Assembly: GCA_025617745.1 (NCBI GenBank)
Contig: CM046857.1
Location: 24,955,761-25,019,760 of the forward strand
DNA from: Heliocidaris erythrogramma
Lineage: Eukaryota > Echinodermata > Echinoidea > Camarodonta > Echinometridae
DNA: 64,000 nucleotides
Reading direction: 5' to 3'
The notes under the pieces were generated by a model. The model saw only the letters and a list, made by a program, of their open reading frames with translations, did not search any database and had not been told where the DNA came from. Numbering within the stretch: the stretch's first letter is position 1; the number at the start of each line of letters is the position of its first letter. Both the position numbers and the translations under genes were made by a program. This document shows positions 1 to 10,617 of the stretch, piece after piece.

Positions 1-931
1 GATTTTATCCTTGGCCTCCCCTCCCGACCTGATTAACCGAGGAGCGAACATTAAATTAAAATCTTTATATCCACGGGAGGGCACGGTAGGAGAAATTGAA
101 ATGAACTAGCACGTGTAATGCATAACTTAAAGACAGTCTGCACTTCCTTTTGTAACTGGATCGCCTAGTAAGGTCAAAATAGCGAGGGTGAGCGATGGAG
201 AAATGGAAAAGAGAGAAAAAGAGGGATCGGGAGAATACAATAATTTTTACAGTTCTATGATCATTTTCTTGTCTTACCCGTACTGTATCTTCTCGTGTTT
301 ATTCCGTCTGAAGCCTACTCAAACCACATCTAGACGAACATGCCGCTTCCAGACACCCTGCTGCTTTAATCAGGGAAACGTCAACGATGCGTTGCCTAGC
401 AACCGTCTCAGCCTCTCCTCCTTGGAAGCCGCATATGCATCGGTACTGCATGCTTGTTGTTATAGCGGCGTTGAGCAAGGCAGGAGAACGGCAATCAGCA
501 TCTTGGGAGCATCTTTTGAAGAAAGAGCATCTCCATTCAGAGGCTCTGCGTCCACAAGGCCGTGCAACGTAAGACGGCATCCATCTGCTGCCGATCAGTA
601 ACTGTCATACAGGTAGGCATCTATGATAATCATTCTAAGCTTCCACGGTGATGCATAATTTTTCAGAGGGGCTAGATGTTAGTGTTCTCTTGATTTCCTT
701 CTCTTCCTGCCTCATTTCTGAATACTACAGGGACTGCATCTGAGGTGTTATTCGCTGTAGAAAGTTTGTGATTATCATTGCTATTATCATTATCAGTATT
801 TTTATTATCATTCATTATTATTACTATCGTGTATATACGTCAAAGTGAAGGCAAGTGAAGAACCCCTTTGTGAGATTTATTTTAGCTCTAGTTAAACTGC
901 AAATTTGAAATGATTGTTTTGAAAGATAGGG
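1..931. other. Gene-free left edge
   Basis: No convincing coding exon. The stretch holds the X-box at 391-403 and an AT-rich ATT/ATC microsatellite near 775-830. The open frames here lack any recognisable domain and overlap on both strands. Confidence 0.5.
391..403. promoter_or_regulatory. RFX X-box motif, 13-bp form
   Basis: GTTGCCTAGCAAC is a near-palindrome matching the RFX X-box (GTNRCC, spacer, RGYAAC). In animals RFX factors bind such sites in promoters of ciliary genes. No gene is visible next to it, so a promoter role is inference; the target could lie left of the window. Confidence 0.45.
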
Positions 932-1136
932 GTTGTGAGTCCGGACAATTCTTACAAAAATTGACTTGTAAATTTTGCCGTCAGATTTCACCAGAAATAT
1001 GCATAAGGTAACACTGAAAGCGGTGAATATTTTCAATTCATACAACTGTCAAACTATCTTGTAAAACATTTGTCACAATTAATAGTTGTTCGATTTACTG
1101 TTTAAAATTGACCAACCCGTTGTCCGGACACACAAC
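932..1136. mobile_element. MITE with GTTGTGTGTCCGGACAA-type inverted ends
   Basis: The left end GTTGTGAGTCCGGACAA and the right end TTGTCCGGACACACAAC are inverted copies with one mismatch. The 205-bp interior has no transposase. This is the structure of a non-autonomous DNA transposon. The family is not recognised. Confidence 0.65.
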
Positions 1137-1288
1137 TTGTGGGTATACTTAATAAATACAATAATTTAAAGACTGAAAAATGTGATAAAAAACTACATAT
1201 TTTATTAGATGAATTCAACTACATGTACTATTTGCGTTGGTACATACGGATCACGTTGCTTGAAAATTAATGTCTATTAAGCCGTGAT

Positions 1289-1552
1289 GCAGTGGCGCAG
1301 CATGATTCTAGACAGTGAGGGGGCACAGGCATCATGGGGGGGGGGGGGGTCTATTTTATGTATGGAATGCAAAAAAAAAAAACCCAACAAGGCCACTGAT
1401 GGGGGAAGGGTTTTAGATGTCTTCTTTTATAACGTTCATTTTACCTTTCTCTGTCTCCTTTTATGATTTCCTTTCATTCTCTTTTCACCATTTAACGAGG
1501 GGGGGGGGGGGGGGGGTACCCCTGGCAATCCGTAGCTACACCACTGACGTGA
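1289..1552. mobile_element. Degenerate 'CAGTGGCG...CACCACTG' repeat with G-runs
   Basis: CAGTGGCGCAGC near 1290 and GTAGCTACACCACTG ending near 1548 form imperfect inverted ends around two long G-runs (1336-1349, 1500-1516). The same ends recur at 44166, 45774, 24443, 12887 and 59315, which marks a dispersed family of this genome. Confidence 0.5.
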
Positions 1553-1661
1553 TACATGCATCAAACAAGAGAAGAAGCCATACAAAGCGCATTCTTTAAA
1601 ATGTCTACTCGTCCACTGAACGAATATAGTTTGAGACCGGTTTAAGGAAACCTAAACTCGT

Positions 1662-1675
1662 GTTTCCATGGCAAC
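1662..1675. promoter_or_regulatory. RFX X-box motif, 14-bp form
   Basis: GTTTCCATGGCAAC matches the textbook X-box with an AT spacer. It lies 1.27 kb from the other X-box at 391. No gene start is visible beside it. Confidence 0.45.
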
Positions 1676-2731
1676 CATTTGTTCCACTAGAAACGCCTCG
1701 CCAATGCTTAAGTTGCACATGATGGTGAATCATCTGTGCATAATGCTAATGAATTGAAGAAAGAGAAGAAACTGTAGACTTGACATTTCCGATTTTTGTA
1801 ACATTATTTTCACCCCGTGCATTTCTTTTCTTGTACGAATTTTGAATAAAAGAAAAAAAGAGGTGTAACAACGGTAAAGATTTGTCTTTACAATGCATTT
1901 TTTTTTTGTTTGAAAATCTCTGATAGGTACAAAAAAAAGGGGAATAAATAAAATAGTTGTCACATTTACAGGTGTCTTTTTCGACCGAAAAAAGGATGGG
2001 GCCCCATTTTTTGTGCCTTTTTATTCTTTTGTGTAGTTCAGGTATGCCAGATTATGTTTTGCCAGGGGCACATGCTCCTCGACCCCTGGAGCGGCCACAT
2101 ATATTTTAAGAATGTTATTGCATTAATTGATAGTTATGCTGTGTCTCTTGATTTTCATCTAGTGTTGGATTTTTATTTGTACTTCTGAGTCGGTTGTCGT
2201 GATTGTAGAGGCTGTTTATATGACACGTATGATCATCTTGTCCATGTTGTCTTCATTTTATCGTGTTTATTTTCTAGTTTATCATTTTGTGTGCATTTTG
2301 TAATTACAAGATTTTGTTAAAACGACAGGGAAAAGGATTTTCCATAAGAAACCTAAATCATTACTAAAACTTCATTTCATTTCATTTATTTTCCAGTATA
2401 CTACTAAAAAGACATACAAAATATACAAAATACAAATCACAATTTACATTTGATAGTATAAAGGACAGGAAAAAATTACAAAGAGAAACAAACATACAGG
2501 TGTTGATAAAATGGAAAAAGTAATTAATAATCTAGTTACTAGTACGCGGAGGGGGATAACAAAAGCAATGTTAGCACTAAGAAGAGAGTTGAATTTTTAA
2601 TAATAAATGTTTTTTAAAATTCCTTTTAAAACTTTGGAGTGATGCAGAATATTTGATGTCATTGCTTATCCCTTCCAGAGGACATGCCCTCTGTATCTTA
2701 TACTTTTTTGCCCTAGGGCTGTTTTAAAATA

Positions 2732-2992
2732 TTATGAGTTCCTGGTATTATAATTATGGACAGAATCATTTACCATGTACCAATCAGTAAAATTTTGTGG
2801 TAAGGAATTTTGAACATATTTATAAATAAAGTCCCCAAGTTGTAAATCACATAGTTGATAAATTGTGAAAACATTATATCTTAGAAAAATATCTGAAGTA
2901 GGTGCTCTAAAATGTATCTTGGCTATAAAACTCAGGGTACGTTTCTGCAATAAAAAGATTCTGTTAACAAGATAAATTGAACTACTCGCCAA
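2732..2992 (-). pseudogene. LINE ORF2 C-terminal fragment
   Basis: Contains FLLQKRTLSFI, HFRAPTSDIFL, YQLGDFIYKY-like text and ends in VHNYNTRNS, typical of the C-terminal tail of CR1/Jockey-superfamily ORF2 proteins. It lies in the expected order after the RT pieces. Confidence 0.7.
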
Positions 2993-3023
2993 AACATGCT
3001 GCCATATGATAAATGTGGTAAAA

Positions 3024-3389
3024 TCAATGAGTTATAAATAAGTAACAATACTTAAGTTTGCTCATTACACCAATGACTCCAGCAATTTTTGAACATAAAC
3101 TATGAATATGGTTTGACCATGTGAGTTTCTCATCAATAGTAAGACCTACAAATTGTACATGTTTTATCTGAGTAAGGCTGTTAGGAATATTCGCAACTAT
3201 TATATTTAATAAATTACTGTCAAATTTTGTATTTTGAGTAGTAAAATGCATATAATTTGTTTTATCTAGTTCAACTCGTAGGCCATTAACTTTAAACCAA
3301 CCAAAGACCTTGTTAGTTTTTATATTCATTTTATACATCAGTGACGTCAAATCTGAGACACTTAAAAAAAATGTTTGTATCATCTCCAA
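3024..3389 (-). pseudogene. Reverse transcriptase fragment, thumb region
   Basis: Contains WFKVNGLRVELDKTNYMHF and GLTIDEKLTWSNHI, which fit the post-palm RT blocks of CR1/Jockey-like LINEs (NKLSLN..KTNYM.F and LG..ID..L.W..HI). It overlaps the preceding piece in another frame, so at least one frameshift separates them. Confidence 0.7.
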
Positions 3390-3573
3390 AAATAATATAT
3401 GACAGTACCTCAGATACGTCAGGAAGGTCGTTTATATAAATGAGAAAAGATAGGGGACCGAGAATAGATCCCTTCGGAATTCCACATGAAAGTTGCAATT
3501 CATTAGAGTGGATACCATTATAGTTCACAAATTGTCTTCTATCCTTTAAATAATCTTTAATCCAGTCAAACAC
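3331..3573 (-). pseudogene. Reverse transcriptase fragment with FGDDT motif
   Basis: Repeats the WIKDYLKDRRQFVNYNG to LGPLSFLIYINDL block of its neighbour, then runs into IIFGDDTNIFF. This equals the RT catalytic FADDT box with Ala changed to Gly; the two Asp are kept. The frame then breaks. GIPKGS replaces the usual GIPQGS. Confidence 0.75.
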
Positions 3574-3733
3574 TATAGTCCCCTAATTCCATATATAAAT
3601 GAGAAAAAATAGGGGGCCGAGAATAGATCCCTGCGGAATTCCACATGAAAGTTGCAATTCATTAGAGTGGATACCATTATAGTTCACAAATTGTCTTCTA
3701 TCCTTTAAATAATCTTTAATCCAGTCAAACACT
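3433..3733. repeat. 159-bp tandem duplication inside the LINE
   Basis: Bases 3433-3574 and 3592-3733 are almost identical and offset by 159 bp. The duplicated unit covers the RT GxPQG block. It explains why that block occurs twice in a row on the minus strand. Confidence 0.85.
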
Positions 3734-3810
3734 CCCCTAATTCCATAAAAGCTAAATTTGGGTAGTAGTAATTGATAATTAATACAATCAAAAGCTTTTG
3801 AAATATCCAA
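3583..3810 (-). pseudogene. Reverse transcriptase fragment, palm start
   Basis: Encodes DISKAFDCINYQLLLPKF followed by CGIPQGSILGPLFFLIYI. These are the conserved RT blocks around the first catalytic Asp and the GxPQG motif. The frame ends at a duplication border, so the catalytic FADD-type motif lies in the next piece. Confidence 0.75.
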
Positions 3811-4136
3811 ATATAAACCGACAGTATTTTTTTTTTATTGTCAAGAGCATTTACCACCTGATCAATTTTGATTTCTATGATATCATTAAATCATTAATGT
3901 AAATTACCATGTATCTGATTCAAATAATAATTTAATTTCGATATGAAACACAAAAGTACATCTACACTGAATTTATGAATTACTTGTTTAACCATTTTCA
4001 TTGATTCTCTCTTCAAATGCAGCACTATGGCAGAATCATTGTTGTGTAACAATGTATCCAGCTTCATAATGACGTTTATTTATGGTAAGTGTAAGATACC
4101 CAAAGTCATACTAAAATTACAAAACCCTTCGTTATC

Positions 4137-4473
4137 AACCCTTTCAGGACAGGAATTATTTAAGGGCTAAATTGATCACATTATGTTCTTCAAAATAATT
4201 GGCAAAAATAAAGTTGAAAAATTGCCAATTTTGATTTAAAAAAAACAATGATTTTGAACCTCCCAACGTGTTGCAAATTCAAGGATTTTAAAGCTTATTC
4301 TCGTTTTTAAAATTCTTGGCATCAAAGGTAACATGGTCATGCAACAAAAATCAACATAGTGAGAGCCTATTTTTTTTTCTTTTTCTACTCATGCATCTGG
4401 TATTTTTTTTAGAGCTCTAAATCAAAAGTTACTGAGCCAAACCACAAAACATAAATTGTTTCGAAAGGGTTAA
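4137..4473. mobile_element. Non-autonomous DNA element, AACCCTTTC ends (copy 1)
   Basis: Starts AACCCTTTCAGGACAGG and ends GAAAGGGTTAA. A diverged copy in the opposite orientation lies at 56621-57039. It shares the subterminal text GGAATTATTTAA.GGCTAAA and internal blocks. No coding sequence. Confidence 0.6.
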
Positions 4474-4479
4474 AGCAAT

Positions 4480-5180
4480 ACAATATATCATACCCCATTG
4501 GAGGTTACTTATGTGTTGAAAGAAAACCTTTTAGCATTTTCACGCTTAATTGAAGATCCCTTTTTCCTAGTACTGTTCATGATGACTAAGGAATGATCAG
4601 TAATGATAATATTGATCAAAATATTGGTCTAAAAGTGCCCAAATGAAACGGCCAAATGTTAGGCATTTTACTAATTTTATCAATTAAAAATAGCTTGTAC
4701 CATTTTTTTAAAATTTAGGTAAGGACCATGGTGATTATTGTTAAATGGTATTTTAATCACACTCAGAAGTAGATTTCCGTATACCACTGACAAAAATCGA
4801 ACCTAAGATTTAATTCTAGCAATCAAGAGCGCTTAAGTAATCACGCTTATCGTACCGCTAAATGGTACTTTAAACATGCATAGTTAGAGACAAACTTTAA
4901 TACATCATTGACAATATCTTTAGCTAAAATATAATTTTAATAATCAGAGAAGTATGAAGAACTATGGTTATCTTACAAAAATAATAATCTCTGAATATAT
5001 ATTGAGCATAACAAATTTTGCGAAGCGGAAAAAACAGGCCTTCACTCTATGAAGAAAATAATTATCCTTCCTATAAAATTATATGGCTTCATCTTGTTTA
5101 AAGCTGTTTTGTAAACCAATACCATTTTACTGAAGCCCACAAAGACAAATGTAGCCGTCATTATGTACCAATTATTTTTG
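4480..5180. other. AT-rich stretch without features
   Basis: No exon, inverted repeat or microsatellite that I can support. Confidence 0.4.
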
Positions 5181-5202
5181 TTTTCAGAAATGTAGGACCG
5201 GA

Positions 5203-5352
5203 GGGCCCTGTTTCATAAACTTGTTATCACTAACAAGATACAATAATTGTTATAAGCTACTGAAATCCTTACATTTAATTTAGCTACGAGCAGTTTTGTC
5301 ATTGATCTCTGGCAGCTGTTACTGATTACAAGTTTTATGAAACAGGGTCCCG
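5203..5352. mobile_element. MITE with GGGCCCTGTTTCATAAA ends
   Basis: The left end CCCTGTTTCATAAACTTG and the right end CAAGTTTTATGAAACAGGG are inverted copies about 150 bp apart. The interior shares TTATAAGCTACTGAAATCC with the 140-bp foldback family at 5581, 43769 and 53571, so the two families are probably related. Confidence 0.7.
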
Positions 5353-5580
5353 GTTTTTGTATTTGTATCTAATCCAGCCATTCAGAGCTCGTATAGCATT
5401 TTATTTGTGCTGTAGACCAATTTAGCTTGAACAAAATGTCCAGCAGACATCGTTATTGGTGATAAAGAATACTTTACCGTATTACTATCACTTAGAATGT
5501 TAAAAAATACTCTAATATGCATGTGCCGTTTGAGAAAACTTGAAATTCATTTGGGGCTTTTTGTCAAGTAGAGTGTAAAT

Positions 5581-5711
5581 CTGGGGAGAGTTTTATGGAG
5601 TGTTTTGTCAGTGATTTTTACCGACAAATTTGCTCTCAGCGAATCAGAGGCAAGGATTTCAGTACCTTATAACAGTTGCCGGTAAAAATCACTGACAAAA
5701 GACTTGATTTC
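5581..5711. mobile_element. Foldback MITE family, copy 1 (right end lost)
   Basis: Inner repeats TTTTGTCAGTGATTTTTACC and GGTAAAAATCACTGACAAAA are inverted. The outer right arm is replaced at about 5703 by a (TC)n microsatellite, so this copy is truncated. Intact relatives lie at 43769-43910 and 53571-53714. Confidence 0.7.
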
Positions 5712-5870
5712 TCTCTCTCTCTCCTATCTATGTGGGTATTGTCTCTCTCTCTCTCTCTCTCTCTCCTCTCTTTCTATCTCTCCTATCTGTGTGTGTATGC
5801 CTCTCTCTCTCCCTTCTCCCACTCTCACATATCTCTTCCCCACTTTTCTCTCTTTTTCTCCCTCTTTCCT
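5709..5870. repeat. (TC)n microsatellite and pyrimidine tract
   Basis: Runs of CTCTCT with interruptions by TGTGTG and CCTT. All long open frames here are low-complexity Ser/Leu or Arg/Glu products of the repeat. Confidence 0.85.
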
Positions 5871-5999
5871 CAGCACTATCAGCCTGGTCCTTTCTTGTCC
5901 CAGTAAGCTGCGATGGCCAGGGTAAGTATGCATGTATATTACTTTTTACAGTAGTAATAATAATAATGATGATGATAACAAAAATATTAATAACAATAA

Positions 6000-6213
6000 C
6001 ACTACTACTACTACTACTACTAACTACTAACTACTGCAGCTACTACCACCGCTACTACAACTATACTACTACTATTACAACTACTTCTACCACAACTACT
6101 ACTACTTCTACTACTACTACTGCTACTACTACTACTACTACTTCTACTTTTATTACTACTACTACTACTACTACTTCTACTTCTACTTTTATTACTACTA
6201 CTACTACTACTAC
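6000..6213. repeat. (ACT)n trinucleotide microsatellite
   Basis: Near-continuous ACT repeats with TTCT interruptions. They create poly-Thr (+) and poly-Ser (-) open frames that are not genes. Confidence 0.9.
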
Positions 6214-6755
6214 TAATTGTAATGAAAGAAATCAACATTGGACTCTCTATTACTCTATAACTCAACAGTAAGAACTATGTTCGGCAAAGTGGGTTGTAAA
6301 GTTATTTGGCAAAAATTGGTAACACTTCTAAGATTGGTATATGAAAAGTAATAATTGAAATTCTTGACTTGATTTTCACTTTTTACATGTAAAGTTAATT
6401 GGATCAGCTCGTGTGTATGGTCACAGATTTTTTATCAAGTACAATGTAGATTTATATCCTTATCTTTTCAATCAATTACTGATACTCTAATAAAAAAAGG
6501 TTTATTTTACGGATATGAACTTTCTCTAAATAAAATCTTCCTTCTTTTTTTACACTCTAAATTTTCACTTTTACAACATGAAAGTTGATCGACATGACTG
6601 TCAGCTGAGACTGTTGGCTTTCTGTCGATCTAAACGGTGAAAATAAACTGTGTTTATATTTTTTCACATCTTTCAAAAGAACCACAGGTGTCAGGGTATT
6701 CTTACTTTATGTTTGCTGAGATATGTTCTTGATTTTAAAACAGAATCGGCATGAT

Positions 6756-7410
6756 TTAAAGGACAATTAACCCCACGTGATATTCTAGATGCACCTATTG
6801 TCTGCTACGTCTTTCCATGGAGGCTGCCATTTTGTGCATGACACGGATCATTAGGTACCATATGCATTGATAATAGCCTACCTTTACAACAGATACGTCG
6901 CTTTGTTCTGATTGTATTACGATTGTTATTGGCCATGGGCCTAGATAATTGACGACCCATGAGTTCTAATAGCCATCCTGTAAAGCAGATTCCTCGCTTT
7001 GTTTTGGTATTGTTACGATTGTCTCCGTCCTTGACGTCAATTCTCCGTCCTTGACGTATATTTTTTATGAAGTATATTTTTTTATGAACAAATTAAGACC
7101 TTTTAAAAAATATATAAAACTAAACTTACATTTTAGAATATGTGACTTTATCTAATATATATTTGTCCTCTAAAAATCAATTACAAGTTAACGATGAAGG
7201 AAATTTTACTTGGGATGAAAAATATGTTCGTGTACACATAAAGTAATGGCAGCCCCCTTATTATTGCTAGCAGACGATAACTTGGCTGGAAAATAGTGAT
7301 TTATATCTATATCCTGTGTTTTTACATGAAATTGCATGTATCAAATAAGAGGCATATACTACACCATTCAAAATAAGCTAATTCATACGCTGAGGTTAAT
7401 TTCCCTTTAA
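6756..7410. mobile_element. Non-autonomous DNA element, TTAAAGG...CCTTTAA ends
   Basis: The left end TTAAAGGACAATTAACC and the right end GGTTAATTTCCCTTTAA are inverted with two differences, 655 bp apart. No transposase was found inside. Confidence 0.5.
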
Positions 7411-7528
7411 GTAAAACGTTTTCCGTGGATGCTACTTGCAGTTTCGTCAAATAGTCATAGCGTATTGAGAAAGATAGTTGTGCACGCGCAATACAGACGA
7501 CACACGCACCCACATGCACAGAAGGTGG

Positions 7529-7547
7529 TGGGGGGGGGGGGGGGGAG
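7529..7547. repeat. Long G-run upstream of Ly6-like gene
   Basis: An uninterrupted G tract interrupted only at its left edge by GGTGG, about 85 bp before the first visible exon. It could form a quadruplex; it is one of more than twenty such G or C runs in the window. Confidence 0.7.
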
Positions 7548-7631
7548 CACGACACACGCAGCCTTCTCTCGATCAGCCAATTCTTAAGTTGTTGCTAAAA
7601 GTTGTTTCGTTCTTTTTTCCTTGTCATCCAG

Positions 7632-8279
7632 CAAATTATAGTAAAATGACGACGACAGATATGATGCCTACGGGTGATCACCATACAATGATGACATCAC
7701 AGATGACGAGCGACAACGATAACATGAACACGACATCTGTGATGATGAACGACGACCAAGAAAGGATGACGACAGAGATGATGCCCACGGGTGATCACCA
7801 AACAATGATGACATCACAGACGATGACCGACAACGACTCTCACATGACGACGACATCTGTGATGATGAACGACGACCAAGCAATGATAACAACAGAGATG
7901 ATGCCTACGGATGATCAACACATGATGATGACATCGATGATGAAACATGACGACGACATGGTGACTGCAGATATGATGTCTACGGCGAATCAACATAAGA
8001 TGATGACATCACAGGTGATGACAGACGATGACCACATGATGACGACGGACATGATGCAAACTGCTGAAGACCACACGATGATGATAGCTGAGAAGACCAC
8101 AATCGATCACGGCATGATGTCCGGAACGACCACCACGAATGAAGATCACACGATGACGACGGACAATAATACCATGATGCATAGCATGATGACGGATATG
8201 AACACATCAATGTCTCCAATGATGACGATGAATATGACCAAGGGGATGATGTCGGATATGGCCAATGAACATATGAATG
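7632..8279 (+). CDS. Ly6/uPAR-like protein, exon coding Met-rich stalk
   Basis: This exon opens after a good acceptor (pyrimidine tract, CATCCAG at 7625-7631) and closes at donor AATG|GTACAG. The frame is open from the acceptor and includes an ATG at 7646. From there it encodes about 211 residues, of which roughly a quarter are Met and most others Thr, Asp, His, Ser or Asn. The unit MMPTGDHxTMMTSQ...TSVMMNDDQ repeats at about 39-residue spacing, three times, then decays. Several N-glycosylation sequons (NTTS, NTSM, NMTK) suggest an extracellular stalk. No signal peptide is seen; since the acceptor is convincing, an upstream exon probably supplies it. Reading on past the donor gives a stop four codons later. 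Confidence 0.7.
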
Positions 8280-9053
8280 GTACAGTATAAGGCTTTCATT
8301 GAATTTGGTTTACCAGTTTTGTTAAAATATCCCTATTTGTTCGTACTGTTACTATCGAAAGTAAAACGATAACGTTTGTAAAGGAAAAAATCTAATAAAC
8401 GGTATGTAACTGGATTGTCTAATGACCAAAATCATGTCATGTGGCCTTTCGTATAAGAAGTTGCTCTAGCTTGAAATTGAAACGGATTTTGATTTTCAAC
8501 TAAACAGAATATACATTCGCCTTATCTTTTTTCTCAAAATTGCGTTTGAACTCAACTTTTTTTTTTTGCCAGTGTTCACTGTTCATTTTCATTTGAAATG
8601 TTTTATTTCACAACGTTATTATTGTATCATCATTTCTCTAATTAAAAATAATTAAAAATAATTGATAGTGAGATGAAATTAAAGATAGAGTTACATAGGT
8701 CATGTACTTGCATCATGGAGGAAATTAATGTCTCGAATTTAATTGGGAAATGCAGATTATATATATAGTACGTAGGAATGATTGTGTATTATGAGGAATG
8801 GGAATAATCAAGTTGACTCTAGTGAAAAGTACTATACTCCGATACAGGTATATGGGACTACCCACAGATGTGTCTCCAAAATTTGTTCCAATTAATGCTA
8901 GTCATTTTTGGAATATGAGGGAATTTCAAGAGCAATCCTTTTCATATGGTATTGAATTTGGTTTGATTTGACATTGGTACTATTATGATATATTTTTCCA
9001 TTTAGGAATAGGAATATTGAGATAACTCACAAATTATTTTTCACCTAATACAG

Positions 9054-9172
9054 ACAGCATGACGACCATGATGAACACACGTGATATTACCCATCACACG
9101 ACACATCCGCAACCACATATGACGTCATCAGATATGATGCAGACTCCCACAATGCACCAGTCATCCTCGATG
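9054..9172 (+). CDS. Ly6/uPAR-like protein, second stalk exon
   Basis: Acceptor TAATACAG at 9046-9053 and donor GATG|GTAATA at 9172. With the one-base carry-over from the previous exon it reads in frame as 40 residues of the same style (DSMTTMMNTR to HQSSSM), again Met/Thr/His-rich. The matching composition and phase across a 774-base intron support the join. The intron (8280-9053) is AT-rich and otherwise featureless. Confidence 0.7.
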
Positions 9173-9661
9173 GTAATATTTTGTCGTATTTTTCTACTTT
9201 GACAGGCAGTTATAATTCGCCCTTGTCTTTGAAAATTCCAAAAGCGAATAACGTGTAGGAGAGACCGGGGTCTATTGTAACATTTTCCCTCTTTAAATGA
9301 ATATAACTTCTTCTGTCATTTTCTTAGCTTTGAAAAGAAAAGGTAGATTAATGCATTACACACGTACGAACACAATTTTTGTTATTGATTTTTTTAGGGT
9401 AGATTAGCGGGTGCAAAAATATATAATATAAAATATACATCCCTTGATTTCTTCTTCTTCTTCTTATTCATTGTGTTGAGTGTTTTATTTGGTTTTTTTT
9501 TTTGCTTGTCAGATAATTTTCTGAATTGTGCCCCTTCTCCTCTATTACAAAATCCTAGATCCAACTCTGATTTATAATAACGTTTATTTGAATGTTCAAT
9601 AGGCCTTTTGATATGTCGATGTTCGGGTTGTATAAACCTTGTGATATATTCTAACACACAG

Positions 9662-9775
9662 ATGGCGCTATCCTGCTTTTCATGCGAAACCAATTTGACG
9701 ATGTCTGATTGCTACGGCATACAAACGAACGACTCGTCGCTCATTGTGACGTGTGCAGTAAATGAGACATGCGGG
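9662..9775 (+). CDS. Ly6/uPAR-like protein, LU domain first half
   Basis: Acceptor CTAACACACAG ends at 9661 and donor GGG|GTAAGT follows 9775; phase 0 at both ends. It encodes ALSCFSCETNLTMSDCYG and then VTCAVNETCG. The spacing C-x2-C...C...C...C at the start is that of the LU (Ly6/uPAR) three-finger domain, whose paired cysteines form the disulfide core. The domain is normally split by an intron near this position in animal Ly6 genes. Confidence 0.8.
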
Positions 9776-9823
9776 GTAAGTTGTTACTGCAAGTTGTTCA
9801 ATCCTTGCTCGGTTTTACGTCCC

Positions 9824-9999
9824 TTAAAGTGACATTAAACTGGCAGAACTTGAACTTATTTTTGACATGGCATTGTGGACGGTTGTGTGCAAGTGCATTC
9901 TAAGCTTTTACAAACTAGAATGGAGCATGATGGGAAAATGAGAGGCACAGACACTTATCAAATCCTGTATTTATGAGCTTCAGTTTACAGTCACTTTAA
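9824..9999. mobile_element. MITE in intron 3 of the Ly6-like gene
   Basis: Left TTAAAGTGACATTAAACTG and right CAGTTTACAGTCACTTTAA are inverted ends of a 176-bp element without coding potential. Confidence 0.7.
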
Positions 10000-10339
10000 T
10001 AGATAAGGTGTTATATGCTCATTTTGTCACTCTTGGCCCAGGAGTATTAACCATGTTAATGGGTACTTGGAAATCGCTGGGGTGATAATAATTGGAGGGC
10101 TCTCAGACCCTCTCAGAAAGAGAAATATTTACTGATGAAGCTATCCTGGGTAAGAAGGACCATTATTCATAAATGAAGGAAAAGGTTGAGTTGAGGTAAA
10201 GGTGAAAAATAATTTGTGACCTTTGTCGTTTTTTTATGTCAGTCTATAGAAGACTAATAACGGAAGAAATTTCCTCTGAAAAGGATTGCTCTTCAAAATG
10301 CGCTCATATTGGACATATGACCAAAAAGAAAAAGCTGAC

Positions 10340-10562
10340 ATAAAAATTGGACCAAATTTTCATGCCACATGTGTGAGTAGTCAGATTTACATGTATACAT
10401 TTCTGTTTGCAGTCTTGGGACTTTCCTATCACTTTGATGATTCCGAAACCTCATACACCAATCTCTATTAATAATGTATTGCATAATCAACCCTTCCCAA
10501 TTGCTTCCAGTTTTCTCTCACAATGTAATCACGTGACCAGAACTCACATTCAGTATCTTCCA
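10340..10562. repeat. Dispersed repeat, copy 1 (partner at 53010)
   Basis: Shares with 53010-53245 the blocks TTCATGCCACATGTGTG, ATCAACCCTTCCCAA and CGTGACCAGAACTCA in the same order and strand. No terminal repeats seen. It lies in intron 3 of the Ly6-like gene. Confidence 0.5.
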
Positions 10563-10617
10563 GAAAAATAAATGAATGAATGTATTACCCCTTTCCCCGC
10601 TTCCCTCAACCTTACAG

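Larger units (their letters stand above)
2372..3830 (-). mobile_element. Truncated, decayed non-LTR retrotransposon (LINE)
   Basis: Minus-strand fragments of reverse transcriptase and its C-terminal tail lie in several frames over about 1.1 kb. The element ends at low coordinates in a short ATTTC-type tail (AAATG on the sense strand, 2372-2393), as is usual for LINE 3' ends. The 5' part (endonuclease, ORF1) is missing, consistent with 5' truncation. The sequence style fits the Jockey/CR1 superfamily; the exact clade cannot be fixed by eye. Confidence 0.75.

Noticed and set aside
188-601. 137-codon open frame near the left edge
   Set aside because: No domain, overlaps frames on both strands, composition not protein-like; no supporting splice or start context.
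5732-6271. 179-codon frame with poly-Thr
   Set aside because: Produced by (TC)n and (ACT)n microsatellites.
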